The notes under the pieces: model-generated
The model's input: the letters and a program-made list of their open reading frames with translations, nothing else
The model's database searches: none
Told to the model about the DNA's origin: nothing
Shown here: one piece after another, positions 57,197 through 64,000 of the stretch
Layout: every line of letters begins with the position of its first letter
Position numbering within the stretch: position 1 is the first letter of the stretch
Program-made: the position numbers and the translations under genes
Source: Bacteroides sp. OM05-12
GTDB lineage: Bacteria > Bacteroidota > Bacteroidia > Bacteroidales > Bacteroidaceae
Reading direction: 5' to 3'
Assembly: GCF_003438995.1 (NCBI RefSeq)
Contig: NZ_QSUN01000011.1
Location: forward strand, 39,182 to 103,181
Length of the DNA stretch: 64,000 nucleotides

Positions 57197-57581
57197 TGGT
57201 TTTATCTATTCTTATTTGGTGTATTAAAAAGTTATTATCCGTTTTTTTAAAGAAACAGTTTATCCGATAGGTTCCTTCCGAAGTTGCAAGTGTACCAACA
57301 ATAAACCCCGATTCATCACGTTTTCCCTGATGATTAATATTAAATCCCTTTACTTTATTATTTGCAAAAAAAGTTGCCATGAATTGCTTTGCTCCATCCT
57401 TATCATAATCTTTTGTTCCATCCGGTTGGATTATCTCGACATGACTCCCCATAAAAGAAGATAACTCATCCGCACTTCCGTGTTTAAAAGCGTTAGTTAA
57501 GCCTGCCGGAACCTCCTGAGCTATTGCAGCAGCCACAAATATCATGAAGCTGACGAGCATTAAAGACACTCTTTTTTTCAT
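57189..57581 (-). CDS. DUF4783-family secreted protein
   Basis: About 130 residues from MKKRVSLMLVSF; the in-frame Met at 57593 lies very near the inferred transcription start. The signal ends near AIAQ. The rest is a small SnoaL/NTF2-like alpha-beta domain (FKHGSADELSSFMGSHVEI and AKQFMATFFANNKV). Function unknown. It overlaps nadC by 8 bases. Confidence 0.8.
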   Translation of the reverse strand: MKKRVSLMLVSFMIFVAAAIAQEVPAGLTNAFKHGSADELSSFMGSHVEIIQPDGTKDYDKDGAKQFMATFFANNKVKGFNINHQGKRDESGFIVGTLATSEGTYRINCFFKKTDNNFLIHQIRIDKTNE

Positions 57582-57603
57582 AACTTTAGGCATTTATGTA
57601 TCG

Positions 57604-57611
57604 CAAAGGTA
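57604..57611 (-). promoter_or_regulatory. -7 promoter box of the DUF4783-nadC unit
   Basis: On the minus strand this reads TACCTTTG. With a start about 6 bases later the leader to the 57581 Met is about 17 nt; it leaves too little room for the longer frame at 57593. Confidence 0.55.
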
Positions 57612-57664
57612 TATATTATTCCGAAATAACCATACTGTTTTCCACTTTAAGTTAATGTTTTTCT

Positions 57665-57672
57665 TATTTTTG
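57665..57672 (+). promoter_or_regulatory. -7 promoter box of rlmH
   Basis: TATTTTTG lies 36 bases before the rlmH start codon, divergent to the DUF4783 promoter. Confidence 0.55.
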
Positions 57673-57707
57673 CATGATAAACTCTTTAAAACAAGAATAA
57701 GTATTTC

Positions 57708-58181
57708 ATGAAAATAACACTCATTGTGGTGGGACGCACCGTCGAGAAACATTATGTAACTGCGATTAACGACTATTTGGAACGTACGAAACATTTCATT
57801 CCGTTTGACATTGAAGTTATTCCGGAGTTAAAAAACACCAAGAGCTTGACTGAAGATCAACAAAAGGACAAGGAAGGTGAATTAATAGTAAAAGCTATTC
57901 AACCGGGAGATGTCATAGTCTTACTCGATGAGTTTGGAAAAGAGTTCCGTTCAGTAGAGTTTGCTAATTGGATTGAAAGGAAAATGCACCATGTAAACAA
58001 ACGGCTTGTCTTTATTATCGGAGGACCTTATGGATTCGCTCCTAAAATATATCAAATTGCTCAAGAAAAGATCTCGTTGTCTAAAATGACATTTTCACAT
58101 CAAATGGTACGCCTTATCTTTGCAGAACAACTCTATAGAGCTATGACAATCCTAAACGGAGGGCCTTATCACCATGAATAA
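57708..58181 (+). CDS. rlmH: 23S rRNA pseudouridine methyltransferase RlmH
   Basis: 157 residues, the full family length. SPOUT fold with VVGRTVEKHYVTAINDYLERTKHF, DEFGKEFRSVEFA, FIIGGPYGFAPKIY and SKMTFSHQMVRLIFAEQLYRA. It methylates the pseudouridine at position 1915 of 23S rRNA. It ends 11 bases before a convergent lipoprotein gene. Confidence 0.96.
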   Translation: MKITLIVVGRTVEKHYVTAINDYLERTKHFIPFDIEVIPELKNTKSLTEDQQKDKEGELIVKAIQPGDVIVLLDEFGKEFRSVEFANWIERKMHHVNKRLVFIIGGPYGFAPKIYQIAQEKISLSKMTFSHQMVRLIFAEQLYRAMTILNGGPYHHE

Positions 58182-58191
58182 AAGATAATTT

Positions 58192-58533
58192 TCATGGAAG
58201 CACTATCTTCTTGGCTTCCAATGTTGCCAAAAAGACATCCTGTTCATATATTACATTACCGTTGTAAATCACTACTATATTTCGTTTACCCGTAGTCACC
58301 TCATAAGTATTATTTTTAATAGCAGATTTTCTATCTTTAACCACTTCGGCTTTAAATCTCGTTTCATTATCCACACAGACCTCTACCCCACCCTGATATT
58401 TACTAGCAGAAACGAAATACAGATAGGACAGATTGGGACGAGACGAAATATCACTATTGTATACCGTTTTACATCCGGCCAATACAACAATAACCATTAC
58501 CAAAGATCCGAATAAAAGTAGACGATGTTTCAT
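58192..58533 (-). CDS. Small lipoprotein of unknown function
   Basis: 113 residues with a clear lipobox (VVLAGC) after a short signal. The mature part is about 90 residues and beta-rich (SYLYFVSASKYQGGVEVCVD, VTTGKRNIVVIYNGNVIYEQ). No family was recognised. It ends right against the rlmH stop. Confidence 0.7.
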   Translation of the reverse strand: MKHRLLLFGSLVMVIVVLAGCKTVYNSDISSRPNLSYLYFVSASKYQGGVEVCVDNETRFKAEVVKDRKSAIKNNTYEVTTGKRNIVVIYNGNVIYEQDVFLATLEAKKIVLP

Positions 58534-58706
58534 ACTATTAATCTTTCATTCATCTATCAACAAGGGAGATAATTTACTTCGTTCCCCACAAATATAAAAA
58601 ATATATTTATCAAATGAAACAAAATAGTGACATTTTATAGACTGAATAGTCTTTCTTGAAGTAAAGTAAATCTATATAGCATCCAAAAGACAGCAAAACG
58701 TACAAA

Positions 58707-58767
58707 CAAAAAAACGTACAAGGGAGCGTTACCTTGCACTCCAGTAGCTATAAGCCCACGCTCCCTT
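58707..58767 (-). terminator. Putative terminator of the DMP19 gene
   Basis: AAGGGAGCGT (58720-58729) and ACGCTCCCTT (58758-58767) form a 10-bp stem. On the minus strand GTACGTTTTTTTG follows. It lies about 85 bases after the stop codon. The gap 58534-58850 holds nothing else recognised except a repeated ACGTACAA. Confidence 0.6.
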
Positions 58768-58850
58768 AAGTGTATGGCAACACCCCCTTAGGCATTTTCA
58801 ATCCATCAAGGCAATGAAAAGCACTATTTTTCTCAATAAGAAAGAACTTT

Positions 58851-59360
58851 CTATAAGATTTCGGCAAAGTCTGTCAAATGTTCATCGACATATTCAGCAA
58901 GAGTAGCCGTGACTAATTCCTCCATGTCAAGAAACTTTTCTTCCAAATCATCAAAAGCCTCATATTGTTCATACATAGCCATGAAATCATCATAAGAACG
59001 ATCTTTTGTCAAATCCTCTTTATTCTTATCATAAATTTCTTTCGCTTCGTATATCAACTTTGAGAAATCAGTCAAGCCAAACAAGCGCATTGCTTTTGCA
59101 AAAGGATTCTCAAAAATATACGGGCCGTAACCATTCTGTATTAACTGAACGAACCCTCCATCCATCACTTCTTCACGAAAAAAACGATAGCCAAGCAATG
59201 AATGTTGACAGCCATTCAGCAATCCCATAGTCTCGGCTTTTAATTCTCCACCAAGCACCTCTAGGTATTTATCCGTAAAAACTTGTATAAACTCATCCAT
59301 ACCCTGTTCAGCCGCAGCCTTTAAAGCTGCATCCGAGATCTGTATCTTTGTCGTTTCCAT
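58851..59360 (-). CDS. DMP19-family protein
   Basis: 169 residues, all-helical and acidic. GLLNGCQHSLLGYRFFREEV, then GGFVQLIQNGYGPYIFENPF match the DMP19/DUF4375 domain. A Neisseria member is described as a DNA mimic; the function of most others is unknown. Here there is no nearby DNA-binding regulator that it would obviously block. The promoter box TATCTTTG (minus strand, 59385-59392) lies 25 bases upstream. Confidence 0.82.
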   Translation of the reverse strand: METTKIQISDAALKAAAEQGMDEFIQVFTDKYLEVLGGELKAETMGLLNGCQHSLLGYRFFREEVMDGGFVQLIQNGYGPYIFENPFAKAMRLFGLTDFSKLIYEAKEIYDKNKEDLTKDRSYDDFMAMYEQYEAFDDLEEKFLDMEELVTATLAEYVDEHLTDFAEIL

Positions 59361-59459
59361 CTATCAATATTTTCTGTTTAGCGACAAAGATAAAGTTATT
59401 CAGTCAAAAAATACCATACATGTACCAAAATATAAACACTTTGTTAGAGACATCAGATG

Positions 59460-59467
59460 TAAATTTG
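59460..59467 (+). promoter_or_regulatory. -7 promoter box of the second pectate lyase gene
   Basis: TAAATTTG lies 26 bases before the start codon. A TTTG at 59440-59443 is 16 bases upstream, a little short of the usual spacing. Confidence 0.5.
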
Positions 59468-59492
59468 CAGAAAACAAATTTTAGTTATTGAC

Positions 59493-61454
59493 ATGAAAAA
59501 CATTTATACGTACTTCTTAGGAATTATTTTAAGCCTTATCGGCTCACAAGCGTATGCTCAACTATCACCATATGACTTAAATAAGCCTGTTGGTTTTGGA
59601 GAAAAAGTAACAGGAGGAGAAGGAGGAAGAAACATCACGGTTACTACCCGTTCAGAACTATCCAACGCATTGAAGACAACTGATAAAGCCATTATTTATA
59701 TCAAAGGAGCAATTGAAGTCAACAGTATGTTGAAAGTCGTAGCAAAGAATAAAACCATTTTAGGTTTACCCGGTTCCTACCTTTATAATAATAACCGTAC
59801 GCAATCCGGCTCCGGAATACTCTATCTCAGTCAAGGGTCTAACAATGTTATTATTCGTAATGTGACTTTTAAAAGTGCGGGAGCTTATGATGTGGATGGC
59901 AATGATAATCTCTGTATCGACAAAGCGACCTATATTTGGGTAGACCATTGTGATTTTCAAGATGGCGTAGACGGTAATTTCGATTGTAAAAACGCTTCAG
60001 ACAATATTGCCGTCACTTGGTGCCGTTTCCGTTATCTTATTGATCCAATGGCCGGTGGTTCTGGTGGTTCAAATGATCACCGTTTCTCCAATTTATGGGG
60101 ATCAAGCGATGACGCGACAGGCGACCGCAACCATTTAAATACAACATTTCAATTTTGTATGTGGGAAAGTTGTGCAGGCCGTATGCCTCGTGTACGCTTT
60201 GGGAAAGTACATCTAATCAACTGCTATTATAAACCCAAATCAGGAGCAAACACTGTACAATGCGGAAACGAGTCCAGTTTATATATTGAAAACTGTATGT
60301 TCGACGGCAAACAAAATCCTTGGTATGATTACACAGCCAAAGGTGCAGCATTCAAGGTCACTGAAACAGGGAGCATTTTCAATAATTGTTCCCGACCTTC
60401 CGATACAGGCACAGGAACAGCATTTACTCCAAACTATGCAACTGCAATATCTGCCATTCCCGCAAGCAATGTAAAAGATGCGGTAACAGGTGATTATGGT
60501 GCAGGAGCAACACTGATTGTTAAAGAAAACGAAGGAGTAATAACAACCGTAGATGGTAAAAGTACAGATACATCACTAAGCAGTCTCAGTGTTAACAATA
60601 TAAATATTCCTGTCAGCAAAGGAGTCTACTCTTACAGTGTCATACTTGAAGAAAGTGCAACTGTCTCATCTATTATTGCCACAGCAAATGACAACAAAGC
60701 CAGCGTAAGCAATATTACATTACCAACTGCATTACCGGCAACTGTCACTTTTACTGTTACAGCTGAAAATGGCGCTATTGCCACATATACATTATTAATT
60801 AAAGAAAGTTCAAAATCAGCTATTTGGGATTTTTCTTCTTGGAGTGATGCTACTTTAACAAACCTGGCATCGGATGCAAGTAATTGGAATACAATAAGCG
60901 AAACAAGATATTCGAACGAAATAACAATGTCCGGAACTCTATCTGCAAATAGCACTACTATCTATGAAACGGAAGGACTTATTTTTGGATCTTACGCTAA
61001 AGATAAAATCAGGATCAACCATGCTGAAACAAGCAATGGCAGTAACCTGCAACTAAACGGGGGAAAACTAACCATTACTATCCCGGAATGTAATGCAAAT
61101 GATGAAATTACAATAGATTTCAGCTCTACAAATACGGAAGAAAGAGGATGGACGGTAGATAATGCATCACCGGCCACCGGAGCATTAATCACAACCCGCG
61201 ACAAGCAAACATTCACTGTAACAACAAACGGAAGCGTGACATTCTCTACAACGAGCGGCTTACTTATATTTTCTATCGAGCGTCATTCATCAGGCACAGG
61301 TATTAGTACTGCCGAGACAGACAATTCAGAGATTATTAAAACAGAGTATTACTCTATCTCCGGCATAAAACTCCAAGTTCCTCAAAAAGGTTTCAATATA
61401 GTGAGATACTTCATGAAAGACGGCACTACGAAAAGTAAAAAAATATTGTTCTAA
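59493..61454 (+). CDS. Pectate lyase PL1 with accessory domains and sorting-like C-terminus
   Basis: 653 residues, signal ending near AYAQ. The first 330 residues are a PL1 beta-helix: WVDHCDFQDGVDGNFDCKN, NDHRFSNLWGSS and the catalytic Arg region GRMPRVRFGKVH. Then come a cadherin-like beta-sandwich (LSVNNINIPVSKGVYSY), another beta domain, and a C-terminal segment ending TEYYSISGIKLQVPQKG, then KDGTTKSKKILF, like a type IX sorting domain. It has its own promoter and is far from the pectin locus at 1-13.6 kb, so it may be regulated separately. Confidence 0.9.
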   Translation: MKNIYTYFLGIILSLIGSQAYAQLSPYDLNKPVGFGEKVTGGEGGRNITVTTRSELSNALKTTDKAIIYIKGAIEVNSMLKVVAKNKTILGLPGSYLYNNNRTQSGSGILYLSQGSNNVIIRNVTFKSAGAYDVDGNDNLCIDKATYIWVDHCDFQDGVDGNFDCKNASDNIAVTWCRFRYLIDPMAGGSGGSNDHRFSNLWGSSDDATGDRNHLNTTFQFCMWESCAGRMPRVRFGKVHLINCYYKPKSGANTVQCGNESSLYIENCMFDGKQNPWYDYTAKGAAFKVTETGSIFNNCSRPSDTGTGTAFTPNYATAISAIPASNVKDAVTGDYGAGATLIVKENEGVITTVDGKSTDTSLSSLSVNNINIPVSKGVYSYSVILEESATVSSIIATANDNKASVSNITLPTALPATVTFTVTAENGAIATYTLLIKESSKSAIWDFSSWSDATLTNLASDASNWNTISETRYSNEITMSGTLSANSTTIYETEGLIFGSYAKDKIRINHAETSNGSNLQLNGGKLTITIPECNANDEITIDFSSTNTEERGWTVDNASPATGALITTRDKQTFTVTTNGSVTFSTTSGLLIFSIERHSSGTGISTAETDNSEIIKTEYYSISGIKLQVPQKGFNIVRYFMKDGTTKSKKILF

Positions 61455-61495
61455 AACGCAGAGAAGCTACTCTTCATTTATAAAGATGATACAAT

Positions 61496-61575
61496 AAGAG
61501 TATTAAAAGCCTTAGTTTTTCTTCTTATATAGCTGTCAATAATATCAGAAGACACAGGCTTTTAATACTCTTTTC
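61496..61575. terminator. Long-armed terminator-like inverted repeat after the lyase gene
   Basis: AAGAGTATTAAAAGCCT (61496-61512) and AGGCTTTTAATACTCTT (61556-61572) are exact reverse complements of 17 bp with a 43-base loop and T-rich exit. Confidence 0.75.
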
Positions 61576-61710
61576 TTCTACACTGACCACTCATAAGATT
61601 TACAATTTATAAGACAAACAGCTTTAAAGTAATTTGCAAACTCTACTTTACAAAACCTTATTTTAACAACTTTATTTAAGCCTTTTCTATAAAAAAGTCA
61701 CAGACTACTG

Positions 61711-61741
61711 GTTGTACAAAAGAATAAAACGACTACCTTTG
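61711..61741 (+). promoter_or_regulatory. Consensus-like promoter of the NifU-like/GGGtGRT operon
   Basis: GTTG (61711-61714), 19 bases, then TACCTTTG (61734-61741). The leader of about 78 nt holds a small hairpin, GAAAAGA with TCTTTTC around TGCG. Confidence 0.65.
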
Positions 61742-61825
61742 TGGGCGTTTTAAGAAAAGATGCGTCTTTTCCAAATGCAAAGTGGTTACGAAAGTTTTTT
61801 ATTCTATTACTAAAAAAAAGCGAAT

Positions 61826-62527
61826 ATGACTTATTCACAAGAAGTAGAACACATGTGTGTTGTGAAGAAAGGTCCTAATCACGGACCGGCTCCAATTCCC
61901 GAAGAAGGAAAATGGGTAAAATCAAAAGAAATCGTTGATATTTCCGGTTTGACACACGGTATCGGTTGGTGTGCTCCTCAACAGGGCGCTTGTAAACTAA
62001 CTCTTAACGTTAAGAATGGTATCATTCAAGAAGCATTGGTTGAAACAATCGGATGTTCCGGTATGACTCACTCAGCCGCTATGGCAGCAGAAATTCTTCC
62101 GGGAAAAACTGTTCTTGAAGCTTTGAATACCGACCTTGTTTGCGATGCTATCAATACAGCAATGCGTGAATTGTTCCTTCAAATTGTTTACGGACGTACT
62201 CAATCTGCTTTCTCTGAAGGTGGTTTGATTATCGGAGCCGGATTGGAAGACCTGGGTAAAGGACTTCGCAGTCAGGTAGGTACACTTTATGGAACTTTGG
62301 CTAAAGGTCCTCGTTACCTTGAAATGGCAGAAGGCTATATCAAAAACATCTATCTGGATAAGAATGATGAAATCTGCGGATACGAATTCGTTCACATGGG
62401 CAAATTCATGGACGAAATCAAGAAAGGTACAGATGCTAACGAAGCATTGAAAAAAGTTACCGGAACTTACGGACGCGTAACAGCAGAACAGGGTGCAGTT
62501 AAACACATTGATCCACGTCACGAATAA
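61826..62527 (+). CDS. NifU-like iron-sulfur scaffold-type protein
   Basis: 233 residues, cytoplasmic. The core GWCAPQQGACKLTLNVKNGI, then VETIGCSGMTHSAAMAAEIL and LVCDAINTAMREL, carries cysteines in the positions of IscU/NifU scaffold proteins. The N-terminal GPNHGPAPIPEEGKW and the C-terminal part (TGTYGRVTAEQGAVKHIDPR) are extensions not found in IscU. This group is known only by its pairing with the GGGtGRT protein encoded 17 bases downstream. A role as a cluster or sulfur carrier for that partner is inferred; it is not a usual isc or suf context. Confidence 0.8.
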   Translation: MTYSQEVEHMCVVKKGPNHGPAPIPEEGKWVKSKEIVDISGLTHGIGWCAPQQGACKLTLNVKNGIIQEALVETIGCSGMTHSAAMAAEILPGKTVLEALNTDLVCDAINTAMRELFLQIVYGRTQSAFSEGGLIIGAGLEDLGKGLRSQVGTLYGTLAKGPRYLEMAEGYIKNIYLDKNDEICGYEFVHMGKFMDEIKKGTDANEALKKVTGTYGRVTAEQGAVKHIDPRHE

Positions 62528-62544
62528 TATAAGGAGGAAAGAAT

Positions 62545-63558
62545 ATGGCAATTAGAGAAGTAAAATTTGAAAGTCAAGACCGTCGTATCAAAGGCATTAT
62601 TGCTGCTTTGAACGCTAACGGTATCAAAGACATTGAAGAAGCTAACGCTATCTGCGAAGCTGCTGGACTTGATCCTTATAAAACTTGTGAAGAAACTCAA
62701 CCGATCTGTTTTGAAAACGCAAAGTGGGCTTATGTAGTAGGTTCTGCTATCGCATTAAAGAAAGGCTGCAAAAATGCTGCCGAAGCTGCCGAAGCTATCG
62801 GTATCGGTCTTCAGGCATTCTGTGTCCCTGGTTCAGTAGCCGACGATCGTAAAGTAGGTATCGGTCATGGTAATCTTGCTGCTATGTTGCTTCGCGAAGA
62901 AACCAAATGTTTCGCATTCCTCGCAGGTCACGAATCATTCGCTGCTGCCGAAGGTGCTATCAAAATCGCTGCAAAAGCAGACAAAGTACGCAAAGAACCT
63001 CTCCGTTGTATCTTGAACGGTCTTGGAAAAGACGCTGCTCAAATCATTTCTCGTATCAACGGATTTACTTATGTTCAGACTCAGTTTGATTATTTTACAG
63101 GAGAATTGAAAGTAGTTCGCGAAATAGCCTACTCTGACGGTGCTCGTGCAAAAGTAAAATGCTATGGTGCTGACGACGTTCGTGAAGGTGTGGCAATCAT
63201 GTGGAAAGAAGGTGTAGATGTATCTATCACAGGTAATTCTACTAATCCGACTCGTTTCCAACATCCGGTTGCAGGTACTTATAAAAAAGAGCGCGTGCTT
63301 GCAGGCAAACCATATTTCTCAGTAGCATCAGGTGGTGGTACAGGTCGTACACTTCACCCGGACAACATGGCAGCCGGACCGGCTTCTTATGGTATGACCG
63401 ATACTATGGGCCGTATGCACTCTGATGCCCAGTTCGCTGGTTCTTCATCAGTTCCTGCTCACGTGGAAATGATGGGATTCTTAGGAATCGGTAACAACCC
63501 GATGGTAGGTTGCACAGTGGCTTGTGCTGTTGATGTGGCTCAGGCTTTAGCTAAGTAA
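62545..63558 (+). CDS. GGGtGRT protein, function unknown
   Basis: 337 residues, named for the motif seen here as SGGGTGRTLHPDNMAAG. Other conserved stretches are ANAICEAAGLDPYKTCEETQ, GHESFAAAEGAIKI and RILNGLGKDAAQ-like CILNGLGKDAAQIISRI, with several Cys residues. No known fold was recognised. The gene starts behind a strong AGGAGG (62532-62537), which is rare in Bacteroides, 17 bases after the NifU-like gene, so both are made together in large amounts. Codon use is that of a highly expressed gene. Confidence 0.88.
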   Translation: MAIREVKFESQDRRIKGIIAALNANGIKDIEEANAICEAAGLDPYKTCEETQPICFENAKWAYVVGSAIALKKGCKNAAEAAEAIGIGLQAFCVPGSVADDRKVGIGHGNLAAMLLREETKCFAFLAGHESFAAAEGAIKIAAKADKVRKEPLRCILNGLGKDAAQIISRINGFTYVQTQFDYFTGELKVVREIAYSDGARAKVKCYGADDVREGVAIMWKEGVDVSITGNSTNPTRFQHPVAGTYKKERVLAGKPYFSVASGGGTGRTLHPDNMAAGPASYGMTDTMGRMHSDAQFAGSSSVPAHVEMMGFLGIGNNPMVGCTVACAVDVAQALAK

Positions 63559-63581
63559 CTTAATTTACTTTATATCGGTAG

Positions 63582-63617
63582 ACTCCTGTAATCCAAACAA
63601 TTACAGGAGTTTTTTTA
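63582..63617 (+). terminator. Intrinsic terminator of the NifU-like/GGGtGRT operon
   Basis: A perfect 10-bp stem, ACTCCTGTAA with TTACAGGAGT, with a 9-base loop and eight T residues, 24 bases after the stop codon. Confidence 0.9.
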
Positions 63618-63653
63618 TTTCTGATAAATCAATAAGTATCAAATACAAATTAA

Positions 63654-63815
63654 CATACGGTCGATTGTCTGCAAACTCCTATCGTTTGCAAACAATCGAC
63701 CGTATCTTCGTTTTCAATCAACCTGATGTTTTTGAAAAACATCAAGGTGTTTGAAAAAAACATCTAGGTCGATTTTTATGAATTTCGGTGGTGTTTTGTG
63801 CTAAAACAGAATTTA
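63654..63815 (+). repeat. Composite intergenic repeat family 1, copy C
   Basis: It holds CATACGGTCGAT and ATCGACCGTAT hairpin arms, a tail with CCTGATGTTTTTG and AAAAACATC units, then TAAAACAGAATTTAC, in the order of the other two copies. The hairpin loop, CAAACTCCTATCGTTTG, is the reverse complement of that in copy B when both are oriented by their tails. Confidence 0.75.
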
Positions 63816-64000
63816 CTTCACTCCGCCTTCACCTTATCACGATTTATATATTTATAATTGGTTTCCAATTAGTTAAAGTGAAAGTACTTCTTTTATTGAG
63901 AATCGATACCTGAGAACAGAAAGTCTAAAATGAGAAAATACACTGTCTTGTCCTGCTATAGGTTGACTCAAACAGATCATCAAATGAGTTCAAAAGAATT
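63816..64000. other. Right end of window, no gene recognised
   Basis: AT-rich DNA with no convincing reading frame, terminator or promoter; it may be the leader of a gene beyond the window. Confidence 0.5.

Overview
The window looks like a chromosomal segment of a gut Bacteroides, probably close to the B. thetaiotaomicron/ovatus group; species is not assigned. Reasons: low GC; promoters with the Bacteroides -7 box TAnnTTTG, sometimes with a TTTG-like -33 box about 19 bp upstream; a hybrid two-component system (HTCS); lipidated Sus-type surface proteins; NigD-like, DUF4249 and DUF4783 families; and a FecR/ECF/TonB cassette. No rRNA, insertion sequence, intact prophage or CRISPR array was seen.

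Region 1 (1-13.6 kb) is a pectin utilisation locus. It holds the end of a surface DUF4957/DUF5123-type lipoprotein, an HTCS sensor-regulator, and a convergent four-gene operon (GH105, PL1 lyase, CE8 esterase, CE12-CE8 fusion). A divergent MFS hexuronate-type transporter would take up the uronates released. A distant PL1 lyase at 59.5-61.5 kb is a second pectin-degrading gene.

Region 2 (13.6-22 kb) has a decayed hybrid histidine kinase of which only the receiver domain is intact, a composite intergenic repeat, a candidate small RNA, a Dna2-like nuclease-helicase, a BspA-like leucine-rich repeat protein and a TPR membrane protein. Region 3 (22-27.6 kb) has a four-domain sulfur-transfer fusion (CoA-disulfide reductase, rhodanese, TusA, DsrE) with a MarR regulator and paired operator-like palindromes, TatC/TatA, an HU-like protein whose 5' leader carries a 94-bp symmetric array, an integrase remnant and tRNA-Ala(GGC).

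Region 4 (27.7-41.5 kb) has a rod-like 6S-type RNA, a large secreted protein followed by an unannotated 58-residue ORF, an acetyltransferase-like gene, metH, smpB, Yip1 and NigD-like genes, a YidE-type transporter and class III fructose bisphosphatase. Region 5 (41.5-58.5 kb) is mostly core metabolism and envelope: GH20, phosphohexomutase, C69 and M23 peptidases, alanine dehydrogenase, the ECF/FecR/TonB/DUF4249 cassette, nadC and rlmH. Region 6 (58.5-64 kb) has a DMP19 protein, the second PL1 lyase, and a NifU-like plus GGGtGRT pair of unknown function behind a near-consensus promoter.

The least explained signals are the GGGtGRT/NifU-like pair, the 94-bp dyad array, a roughly 300-bp composite intergenic repeat in three copies with a flipped hairpin loop, the two candidate RNAs, and the 58-residue ORF.
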